Shown here one piece after another: positions 25,103-32,510 of a stretch of 64,000 nt of DNA. The notes under the pieces were generated by a model. It searched no databases, was not told the origin of the DNA, and saw nothing but the letters and a program-made list of their open reading frames with translations. A program made the translations under genes and the position numbers. Position 1 is the first letter of the stretch. Each line of letters begins with the position of its first letter. This DNA is from Hominimerdicola alba. Its GTDB lineage: Bacteria; Bacillota; Clostridia; Oscillospirales; Ruminococcaceae. Where the stretch lies: contig NZ_FOKQ01000001.1 of the NCBI RefSeq assembly GCF_900112155.1, positions 228,175 through 292,174 on the forward strand, written 5' to 3'.

Positions 25103-26455
25103 ATGGTAGCAGCACAGACATTTGCCGTTATCATCTTTGTTGGTATGTTCGTATTGATCGTACTTGACAAAATCGAAAGGCAATATGTTACACTTGGCAG
25201 CGGTCTTCTCACGCTTGTGGTCGTATTCGGCTTGTGCATGAGGAACGGCTCTGCCATAGTCAGAACCCTCGCCCTGGGAGATTTCTTTAAAAAGGATTTC
25301 TGGTATCAGGTCGAGGAAAGCGAAAGCGCGGGCATCAACTGGGCGACGATAATATTCATCGCGGGCATGATGCTGATGGTCGAAGGTATGGCGAAAGCAG
25401 GATTTTTCCGATGGCTCTGCATGAAGATAGCATTTCTTGTAAAATGCAAGACCGTCCCCGTCTTTCTGACATTCACAATACTTGCAGCAGTGCTTTCGAT
25501 GTTCATCGACAGCATAACCGTTATCATGTTCCTTGCAGCAGTAACGGTGGAACTTGCGCATCTTCTGAAGTTCAACCCCATACCCATGATACTTTCCGAG
25601 ATATTCTGCGCTAACCTGGGCGGCAGCGCAACAATGTGCGGAGATCCCCCCAATATAATCATCGGTACATCTCTGGGATTCTCTTTCTTCGATTTCCTGA
25701 TGAATACAGGTATCGCGGCAGGCATCAGTCTTGTTGTTTCGATCATCTTCCTCTATCTGGCATTCAGGAAAGAGCTGGTCACCAAGGATGGCGAAAAAGT
25801 TGATATTTCCAAGCTTCCCAAGCCTTCCGAGGCTATAACCAACAAGAAGGATTTTATCGTAAGCAGCATTATTTTCGGCTGTGCGGTAGTTCTTCTCATC
25901 ACCCACGGCACAACTCACCTTACGGTTGCGACTATCGGTCTGTTCATCGGTATCATTACTCTTATCGCTAACGCTAAGCACGCATCCGAGATACTTAAAA
26001 AGGTGGATTACAAGACACTGCTTTTCTTCATCGGACTCTTCATCGTTGTAAGCGGTCTGGAAGAAACAAATATACTTGATAAGATCGCGCAGTTCATCGA
26101 AAACATAAGCGGCGGCGATGTAAGGCTGATGATAGCTATCATCGTATGGGTATCTGCAATTGCAAGTGCGTTTGTGGATAATATCCCCTTTGCTGCCACT
26201 ATGGTGCCTGTCATCAAGAACCTTGCTGCTGCATCGGGAACACCTATCAGCACGCTGGCATGGGCACTGGCTATCGGTACGGACATCGGCGGAAGCGCAA
26301 CACCTATCGGTGCTTCTGCTAATGTTGTGGGCACATCTGTTGCAGCTAAGAACGGTCACCCCATAAGCTGGGGACGTTACTGCAAAAAGCTTGCGCCTGC
26401 CACAGTTATAGTTCTAACAATTTCAACGATATATCTCTTTGTAAGATATGTCTAA
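25103..26455 (+). CDS. SLC13/ArsB-type anion transporter
   Basis: A 450-residue membrane protein with about 11 segments and an internal two-fold repeat. The paired substrate-binding motifs are NLGGSATMCGDPPNIIIGTS (about 172-191) and DIGGSATPIGASANVVGTS (about 393-411), with VDNIPFAATMVP before the second. This is the ion transporter (IT) superfamily, ArsB/NhaD/P-protein/citrate group; the substrate (dicarboxylate, citrate, arsenite or Na+/H+ exchange) cannot be told. GGAGGTCTATAA precedes the ATG. A kinase-like gene follows 16 bases later, suggesting a linked function. Confidence 0.85.
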   Translation: MVAAQTFAVIIFVGMFVLIVLDKIERQYVTLGSGLLTLVVVFGLCMRNGSAIVRTLALGDFFKKDFWYQVEESESAGINWATIIFIAGMMLMVEGMAKAGFFRWLCMKIAFLVKCKTVPVFLTFTILAAVLSMFIDSITVIMFLAAVTVELAHLLKFNPIPMILSEIFCANLGGSATMCGDPPNIIIGTSLGFSFFDFLMNTGIAAGISLVVSIIFLYLAFRKELVTKDGEKVDISKLPKPSEAITNKKDFIVSSIIFGCAVVLLITHGTTHLTVATIGLFIGIITLIANAKHASEILKKVDYKTLLFFIGLFIVVSGLEETNILDKIAQFIENISGGDVRLMIAIIVWVSAIASAFVDNIPFAATMVPVIKNLAAASGTPISTLAWALAIGTDIGGSATPIGASANVVGTSVAAKNGHPISWGRYCKKLAPATVIVLTISTIYLFVRYV

Positions 26456-26471
26456 GTGAGGAGGTCAATCT

Positions 26472-27071
26472 ATGTCTCAGATCATTATTTCGATCGGCCG
26501 TGAATTCGGAAGCGGCGGGCGCGTTATTGCTCAGAAACTGGCAGAGAGGTTCGGTCTGCCTCTGTATGACAGACATCTCATAACCGAGATAGCTGAGAAA
26601 ATGGGCATGACAGTTGAACAGGTAGAAAAGTACAATGAAGTCCCCAAGATGAAGCTTCTTTCGAGAAGAGTAAACGGATATAGCAATTCCATCGAGGACA
26701 ATATCGCTGAGATGCAGTTCAACATCATTGATGAAAAAGCTGCAAGCGGTGAGTCTTTCGTGGTAGTGGGAAGATGTTCGGAGACAAAGCTGAAAAAGTA
26801 CCCCGGACTGGTATCGCTGTTCATACTGGGCGATATGGATGCAAAGATCGAGCGTGTAATGCAGGTTTATGAGCTCAGCCGCGAAGATGCGGAGAAGTTC
26901 ATCGCTAAAAAGGACAAGAAGCGTAAACGCTACCACAACTACCATGTAACAGGTAAGTGGGGCGATTCCAGACTTTACGACCTTTCCGTAAACAGCACAA
27001 AGCTTGGCATCGATAAGACTGTCGATATGCTGGCAGACTATATCAACGCCCGTTCTGAAGCGCTGAAATAA
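26472..27071 (+). CDS. cytidylate kinase-like P-loop protein
   Basis: 199 residues, cytosolic. P-loop variant IGREFGSGGR (about 8-17) and an N-terminal strand as in cytidylate kinase, with FVVVGRCSETKL and a lid-like RKRYHNYHVTGKWGD. It is the cytidylate kinase-like family (PF13189, AAA_26), whose members are often encoded beside transporters in Firmicutes and whose substrates are mostly unknown. GAGGTC precedes the ATG; probable operon with the SLC13 transporter. Confidence 0.85.
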   Translation: MSQIIISIGREFGSGGRVIAQKLAERFGLPLYDRHLITEIAEKMGMTVEQVEKYNEVPKMKLLSRRVNGYSNSIEDNIAEMQFNIIDEKAASGESFVVVGRCSETKLKKYPGLVSLFILGDMDAKIERVMQVYELSREDAEKFIAKKDKKRKRYHNYHVTGKWGDSRLYDLSVNSTKLGIDKTVDMLADYINARSEALK

Positions 27072-27122
27072 GATATTTTTTCGGGCTGAACAGGCATATA
27101 CGTCTGAAATATTACTGACCAT

Positions 27123-27166
27123 AAGAGCCATATTCTCCATCTGTGAGAGTATGGCTCTTTGATTTT
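27123..27166 (+). terminator. terminator after the cytidylate kinase-like gene
   Basis: AAGAGCCATA pairs with TATGGCTCTT, extended by TCTC/GAGA; TTGATTTT follows. Confidence 0.88.
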
Positions 27167-27325
27167 ATCATTTTGTGAGCTTGTAAAATATTGCTTAAAT
27201 ATGAAATCGACGGTTGTGCAAAATGTAATTTTCAGGGAATTAATGTAAATTCATCGATTTTCACATTGTGAAATATTAAAGTGTGCATAAAAAATGTTCG
27301 TTTTTACAAAACTGCTTTGACCCAC

Positions 27326-27354
27326 TTGACAAATCGCAGATCATGGTGTATACT
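27326..27354 (+). promoter_or_regulatory. promoter of the ammonium transporter
   Basis: TTGACA (27326-27331), 17-base spacer, TATACT (27349-27354); start expected near 27361. Confidence 0.88.
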
Positions 27355-27366
27355 TAGGCACATAAA

Positions 27367-27410
27367 CAGCAACGGGGCTGCAAAGTAAAACACTTTGCAG
27401 TCCTTTTGTT
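27367..27410 (+). promoter_or_regulatory. leader unit 1: hexaloop hairpin overlapping a terminator
   Basis: Hairpin A is CAGC-AACGGG-GCTG (27367-27380). Its 3' arm and loop are also the 5' arm of terminator T1: GGGGCTGCAAAGT (27374-27386) pairs with ACTTTGCAGTCC (27392-27403), then TTTTGTT. The two folds exclude each other. A six-base loop with A1 and G4 is the known mark of ANTAR-protein antitermination sites. Confidence 0.7.
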
Positions 27411-27419
27411 TATAATAAT

Positions 27420-27473
27420 CTGTGCAATGGGGTACAGGGAAGCAATAAGTTTCCTGTACCCCATTTGCGTTTT
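27420..27473 (+). promoter_or_regulatory. leader unit 2: hexaloop hairpin overlapping a terminator
   Basis: Hairpin B is CTGTGC-AATGGG-GTACAG (27420-27437, one G-T pair). Its loop and 3' arm are the 5' arm of terminator T2, a 16-bp stem (27426-27441 with 27450-27465) followed by TGCGTTTT, directly before the ribosome site GGAGGT at 27474. The loop again has A1 and G4. Confidence 0.72.
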
Positions 27474-27486
27474 GGAGGTAATAGTA

Positions 27487-29307
27487 ATGGACGTAAACGA
27501 AGTTTTACGGCAAGTAAGCGAAAGCACCGATAAGACAGTCTTCGGTGTGTGGTTCATGATAGCGGTTGCGCTGGTGTTCTTTATGCAGGCCGGGTTTGCA
27601 ATGGTGGAAACAGGCTTCACAAGAGCGAAAAACGCAGGTAATATTATCATGAAGAACCTGATGGACTTCTGTATCGGTACAGTTGCATTCATCGCTATCG
27701 GTTTCGGACTTCTGCTGGGCGAAGATGCCGCAGGTCTTATCGGTAAGCCCGGTTTTGATATTTTCACAAGCTATGACAGCTTTGCATGGGATCAGTTCGT
27801 ATTCAACCTTGTGTTCTGCGCAACAACAGCGACCATCGTTTCGGGCGCTATGGCAGAACGTACAAAGTTCCTCTCTTACTGCATCTATTCGGGTATCATC
27901 AGTGCTCTGATCTACCCGATAGAAGCTCACTGGATCTGGGGCGGCGGCTGGCTGGCTCAGATGGGCTTCCACGATCTTTCAGGTTCATGTGCGATCCACA
28001 TGGTCGGCGGTATCTGTGCACTGATCGGCGCTAAGATCGTCGGACCCCGTATCGGTAAGTTCACCAAGACAAAGGACGGCGAGATCAAGGTAAACGCTAT
28101 CCCCGGTCACAACCTGATAATCGGTGCTCTGGGTGTATTCATCCTCTGGTTCGGCTGGTACGGTTTCAACCCCGCAGCTGCTTCCAGCGTTGGTCAGCTT
28201 GATTCCATCTTCCTGACAACAACAGTTGCTCCTGCTATCGCAACTGTAACAGTAATGGTCTTCACTTGGCTGAAGTATGGTAAGCCTGATGTTTCAATGT
28301 GTCTGAACGCTTCTCTTGCAGGTCTGGTTGGTATCACTGCAGGCTGCGACGTTATGGACTGCTTCGGTTCAATAATGGTCGGCATCGTTTCCGGCTTCCT
28401 GGTATGCTTCGGCGTATGGTTCCTTGATTACAAGCTCCACATCGATGACCCAGTTGGTGCGGTTGCAGTTCACATGATGAACGGTATCTGGGGTACTATC
28501 GCAGTTGGTCTTTTCGCAACAGAGAGCGCTCCCGGATACGCTATCCAGATAGAGTGCGGCGGCATCAAGGCTGAGGGTCTGTTCTACGGCGGCGGATTTG
28601 AGCAGCTTGGTCTTCAGCTCCTGGGATTTGTAAGTGTTGCAGCATGGTCAGCAGTTTCCATAACAATAACATTCCTTATCATCAAGCACACCATCGGTCT
28701 CAGAGCCTCCGAGCAGGAAGAGATCATTGGTCTGGATATCACAGAGCATGGTCTGGTATCCTCTTATGCAGACTTTGCACCTTCCATGAACGAAGCTTCT
28801 GTATACGGCTACACCAAGGACGATGCAAAGAGCGTTAAGAAAGTCGGCAGAGATGTTCCCCCTATCGTTCCTGTATCTGTTGAAAAGGCAGTTGAAGTTG
28901 AGAGCTACGTTGCTCCTTCACCAAAAGGTCAGCCCAAGATGACAAAGATCGTTGTAGTATTCAAGGAACAGAAATTACAGGATTTCATCCAGGCTATGGA
29001 ATCCATAGATGTAACAGGTATCACCATCACCCACGTACTGGGCTGCGGTATGCAGAACGGTCAGCGTCACTACTACAGAGGTACAAGCATAGAAATGAAC
29101 CTGCTGCCTAAGGTAAAGGCTGAGATAGTTGTATGTGCAGTACCTGTAAACACAGTTATCGATGCAGCGCGTTCCGCACTGTACACTGGTAACTACGGCG
29201 ACGGCAAGCTGTTCGTTTACCCGATAGAGAACGTAGTTAAGGTTCGTACAGGCGAACAGGGCTACGATGCTCTTCAGAACTTTGATGACGAAGCTCCTGC
29301 AACCTGA
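27487..29307 (+). CDS. amtB: ammonium transporter fused to a P-II regulatory domain
   Basis: 606 residues. About 1-440 is an Amt channel with 11 membrane segments: MQAGFAMVETGFTRAKN, the pore His pair in CAIHMVGG (about 171) and VAVHMMNG (about 328), and GFNPAAASS. A linker (about 441-480) leads to a C-terminal P-II domain (484-600): KIVVVFKEQKLQDF, T-loop with GQRHYYRGTSIEMNL, then GDGKLFVYPIENVVKVRTGE for nucleotide binding. The Tyr uridylylated in enteric P-II (RGAEY) is Ile here. In most bacteria GlnK is separate and blocks Amt reversibly; here it is tethered. The ATG at 27487 follows GGAGGT by 7 bases. Confidence 0.95.
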   Translation: MDVNEVLRQVSESTDKTVFGVWFMIAVALVFFMQAGFAMVETGFTRAKNAGNIIMKNLMDFCIGTVAFIAIGFGLLLGEDAAGLIGKPGFDIFTSYDSFAWDQFVFNLVFCATTATIVSGAMAERTKFLSYCIYSGIISALIYPIEAHWIWGGGWLAQMGFHDLSGSCAIHMVGGICALIGAKIVGPRIGKFTKTKDGEIKVNAIPGHNLIIGALGVFILWFGWYGFNPAAASSVGQLDSIFLTTTVAPAIATVTVMVFTWLKYGKPDVSMCLNASLAGLVGITAGCDVMDCFGSIMVGIVSGFLVCFGVWFLDYKLHIDDPVGAVAVHMMNGIWGTIAVGLFATESAPGYAIQIECGGIKAEGLFYGGGFEQLGLQLLGFVSVAAWSAVSITITFLIIKHTIGLRASEQEEIIGLDITEHGLVSSYADFAPSMNEASVYGYTKDDAKSVKKVGRDVPPIVPVSVEKAVEVESYVAPSPKGQPKMTKIVVVFKEQKLQDFIQAMESIDVTGITITHVLGCGMQNGQRHYYRGTSIEMNLLPKVKAEIVVCAVPVNTVIDAARSALYTGNYGDGKLFVYPIENVVKVRTGEQGYDALQNFDDEAPAT

Positions 29308-29312
29308 TGATA

Positions 29313-29410
29313 TAGTTAACAACATTGAAATTGCTTCTTTGCGAACTTCGCAAAAGCATATATCGGACTTTCACTCGTTCTCAAAGTGCAATTTCTAATG
29401 TTGTTAACTA
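29313..29410. repeat. 98-base element with long inverted repeat
   Basis: 22-base arm TAGTTAACAACATTG... (29313-29334) matches its complement at 29388-29410 with one extra base. The 53-base interior has a further palindrome TTTGCGAActTCGCAAA-like. It is not needed as a terminator, since one follows at 29416. It may be a small non-autonomous element. Confidence 0.6.
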
Positions 29411-29415
29411 CAAAC

Positions 29416-29456
29416 AAAAAAATGACGGTCATCGTTTTGGTAATCGTCATTTTTTT
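29416..29456. terminator. bidirectional terminator between amtB and the next gene
   Basis: AAAAAAATGACG pairs with CGTCATTTTTTT; A-run and T-run flank it, so it works on both strands. Confidence 0.88.
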
Positions 29457-29467
29457 ATACTGATTTT

Positions 29468-30019
29468 TCAGCAGGTGATAAAAGATATCATATCCCATGC
29501 ATATGGTAAATTTGATTCTGCCCATGCAGCAATTATCCTTATCTCTTTCGATTGTTGAACGATACGTTCATCAAGATCTTCATATTTTGCATCGGGTACT
29601 ATCTCAAACTCTATACCGCTTCCGATGATACCGTTTTCGGAATAGGGAAGTATCCTTGTTCTGTCAGCATATAACTCGGGATACCAAAACTTGTAGCCTT
29701 CTTCAATGTCTTCTGTATCAGCCCACCCGAACCCGAATACATATCCGTCATTTTCGCATATAGCGTTCTTTGTGTTTTCACCGCCGCCATCGGATCTGAG
29801 TTCGCCTGTTGAATAACTGATGAAGTATGTGTCGCCGACAGTAGAGTTTTCTATCGGTATAATAATAGTATATAATCCCGATGGATAAAGTCTTGCTACG
29901 TCATTGAGCGGATAATAGTCAAAACTATCCGCCCCCTGTATTACCTCAAACTCAACTGCTGTACCGTTTTTTATGACTTCGATATGACCGAATGGCGTGC
30001 TTAATATCTTTGTATTCAT
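29468..30019 (-). CDS. hypothetical protein
   Basis: A 183-residue soluble acidic protein that I do not recognise. It starts MNTKILSTPFGHIEVIKNG, has a beta-rich N-terminal half, a GGGENTKNAI loop and a helical end (AWAESNLPYAWDMISF). TGTAGGTGATAGAA-like sequence precedes the ATG, and a bidirectional terminator lies downstream. Codon use resembles the neighbours, so it is probably a real chromosomal gene. Confidence 0.6.
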   Translation of the reverse strand: MNTKILSTPFGHIEVIKNGTAVEFEVIQGADSFDYYPLNDVARLYPSGLYTIIIPIENSTVGDTYFISYSTGELRSDGGGENTKNAICENDGYVFGFGWADTEDIEEGYKFWYPELYADRTRILPYSENGIIGSGIEFEIVPDAKYEDLDERIVQQSKEIRIIAAWAESNLPYAWDMISFITC

Positions 30020-30380
30020 TTTCTATCACCTGACTTTTTTGCTTTATATATTATAATAGTATATCTGCTTTAGGATACGTTTTGACAATTATAGCATGAA
30101 ATATAGTGTAAGTCAATTACTAAAAACGGTTTTGGCATTTTGAGGAGATATCAGACGAGCGTATACGGATGATCAAACTAAATGATCTTTAGCAGACAGA
30201 TAGGATAGGTAAACGTTGTTTGATCACACTCTGTTCAAACTTGGAATAATAGCCTAATTTTAAATTCTGCCTTGGATCATATATGCTTTCCAAAAGACAA
30301 TAAAATCCCCTTTTGCAAATTGCTTTACAAAAGGGGAGCATTTATTTTTATGTAATTGTTTTTGGAGTATTACTTGCCTG
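30020..30380. other. intergenic with a terminator for the GH53 gene
   Basis: CCCCTTTTG (30307-30315) pairs with CAAAAGGGG (30328-30336) followed on the minus strand by ATTTTATTG. Otherwise AT-rich DNA in which I see no gene. Confidence 0.7.
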
Positions 30381-31961
30381 TCACTTTATAGTAACATACA
30401 CAGCATTTTTGATGGCGTTTATGGTATCCCATTTGCCGTTTACTCTTGCTGCGATAGCAACTTTGTAGGATAATCCGGGGGTAAGGTTCTTGGGAGAAGT
30501 GTAAATATTGCCTGTGATATTCTGTGTCTGTATTCTCCACTTGCCTGCAAGATATATAGCTATACCGTATCTGTCAGCACCTTCGACCTTATCCCATGTA
30601 AATCTTACCTGGTGATATTGCTGGTTGTATGAAACATTGATGTTTGTGGGATATGTGATATCGGGGTCTTTCTCGACGTAAGGCTTATCTTTTTTGGGGT
30701 AAATGCGAGTGAATACATCCAGGGATTCGAGAGGGTAGCCATTGAAATCAAACAATGCCTGATTATCAAAAGATGATCCGCCTGCTGAGGTTACATCGTG
30801 ATCGTACTCGGAGGCGTAAGATGATGCCCATCCGCAGCCGTACTTATCCCATTTTTCACTCTGCTGCGAGGAAGTACCGCTGACACCAAGCCATGCAGGT
30901 TCCCAGTAGAATGCACCTATGCCCTTATTGCCGCAGTTAGCGATAGCCTGAAATACATCGGTAACAGCCTGTGTCTGTCCCTGAACGGAAATATCATAGT
31001 TCAGATCTACACCGCTTGACCATGCAGAGATAGTATTGCCGAATGAATCGCCATTGTCGGAAGTATAGGGATATGCCGTTTCAGCAACCATGACATACTT
31101 GCCGTAAGTATCGCCGATGGTCTTCAGCACGTTTGTGAGGTTACTCAGCGAGCCGTGCCAGTATGGATAGTAGGAAGTTGCAAATACATCATAATCAAGA
31201 TGGCATTCGTTCATGACTTTTGCGTACCAGTTGAAGTAATCCACATGGGAAGGATTCGCAAAATGATGGGCGATAAGGATATTTCTGTCGAAGTCACGAA
31301 CTGCTTTTTCACCGCTTGCGAAGAGTTCGCAGATCTTATACATATCTTTTTCACCGCAGAAGAAGCACTCGGTCTCGTTTCCGACCTGCACCATGCCTAT
31401 ATCTCCACCGGCTTCTGTGATAGCTTTCAGCATCCAGGTCGTCCATTTGTATATCTCTCCCGAAAGAGTATACTGATCGTGAGGTGCCCAGTATTTCGGG
31501 CGTGTCTGCTTGGAAGGATCCGCCCAGAAATCGGAATACTGAATATCCACCAACAGCTTGATGCCGTATTTAGCAGCACGTCTGCCGATCTCGCAGGCAG
31601 CATTCACGTCGTTGTTTCCGCCGCCGTAGCTGTGACCTTTTCCGTCATTGGGCTCATTCCATACACGTACACGTATGTAGTTTACATCATGATCGTAGAG
31701 CACACGGAAAATGTCTTCTTCCTTACCGTTGTCGTCATGGAAAACGACACCGGCCTGCTCAATTGAGAGAATGGATGAAATGTCAACACCACGTATCGGT
31801 TCGCCGCCATTTACAGATGCGGGGAAAGAATTGAATGTGACACTTTTGTTATAAGTGGCAGCAGATGTTGGGATTATAAATGCAGATGATGTCAGCATCA
31901 TAACAGATGCAGTCAAACCTGCGCAAACCTTTACTGCTCGCTGAAATATTTTTGTTTTCAT
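30381..31961 (-). CDS. GH53 endo-beta-1,4-galactanase with C-terminal CBM37-like module
   Basis: 526 residues, secreted. Signal peptide 1-34 (KIFQRAVKV... ending SAA). The GH53 barrel includes RGVDISSIL, VNYIRVRVWNEP, acid/base Glu about 196 in VQVGNETE, and nucleophile Glu about 294 in MVAETAYPY. It cleaves beta-1,4-galactan side chains of pectin. After a short linker, residues 437-526 carry the module shared in this window (YHQVRFTWDK, YGIAIYLAGKWRIQT, NLTPGLSYKVAIAARVNG). I start at 31961: the promoter at 32022-32050 would leave only about 6 bases of leader for the longer reading. AGGGAGG lies 15 bases upstream, farther than usual. Confidence 0.92.
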   Translation of the reverse strand: MKTKIFQRAVKVCAGLTASVMMLTSSAFIIPTSAATYNKSVTFNSFPASVNGGEPIRGVDISSILSIEQAGVVFHDDNGKEEDIFRVLYDHDVNYIRVRVWNEPNDGKGHSYGGGNNDVNAACEIGRRAAKYGIKLLVDIQYSDFWADPSKQTRPKYWAPHDQYTLSGEIYKWTTWMLKAITEAGGDIGMVQVGNETECFFCGEKDMYKICELFASGEKAVRDFDRNILIAHHFANPSHVDYFNWYAKVMNECHLDYDVFATSYYPYWHGSLSNLTNVLKTIGDTYGKYVMVAETAYPYTSDNGDSFGNTISAWSSGVDLNYDISVQGQTQAVTDVFQAIANCGNKGIGAFYWEPAWLGVSGTSSQQSEKWDKYGCGWASSYASEYDHDVTSAGGSSFDNQALFDFNGYPLESLDVFTRIYPKKDKPYVEKDPDITYPTNINVSYNQQYHQVRFTWDKVEGADRYGIAIYLAGKWRIQTQNITGNIYTSPKNLTPGLSYKVAIAARVNGKWDTINAIKNAVYVTIK

Positions 31962-32021
31962 AACAGTCTTATATGTCCTCCCTATAATATTATTCGATAT
32001 AATTACCATTTTTGCAGTTAT

Positions 32022-32050
32022 ATTATATCAACTTTCCGATCACTTGTCAA
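32022..32050 (-). promoter_or_regulatory. promoter of the GH53 gene
   Basis: Minus strand TTGACA (32045-32050), 17-base spacer, TATAAT (32022-32027). Confidence 0.88.
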
Positions 32051-32420
32051 CTTAATTTGATGAACGCGTAGAATCTGGGGCAAATTATAAAATAATATTA
32101 CTGTTATTTTGTTAGGTTGTGCCAGTATTGTGAGGGGATGTGTTTGATTTGGATGGCAAACCATGACAATATACTATATTGATTATGATAAAAATACGCA
32201 TATGTTTCACAATGAAATTTGGTGTATTTATAGTCTTTGGTTATCGAACTCTTAATATTTATATAATATACAAACATGACGAAATGAAGTTGAATTTATA
32301 TTAGAGCAATGTTTTGAAACAATCCCATGATAATCGAATAAATGCTCTGTCAAATTATACATTAATATGATTATCTATTATAAATATGCAACGAATGATT
32401 AAGAAAATGTATCGAAATAA
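32051..32420. other. AT-rich divergent intergenic region
   Basis: About 370 bases between the GH53 and BspA-like promoters. No gene, clear hairpin or operator repeat was found. Confidence 0.5.
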
Positions 32421-32449
32421 TTGACATTGATAATTATCTGTGCTATCAT
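32421..32449 (+). promoter_or_regulatory. promoter of the BspA-like gene
   Basis: TTGACA (32421-32426), 17-base spacer, TATCAT (32444-32449). Confidence 0.82.
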
Positions 32450-32510
32450 ATTCTGGGAAATATTGATATATATTGCAATTTTCAAATTGATAATTCAGGA
32501 GGTCATTAAA

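Noticed and set aside
27406..27486. Longer N-terminus for the ammonium transporter
   Set aside because: This stretch is terminator T1/T2 RNA structure; GGAGGT supports the ATG at 27487.
32421..32510. Longer N-terminus for the BspA-like protein
   Set aside because: It begins exactly at the -35 box; AGGAGGT and the signal peptide support 32511.
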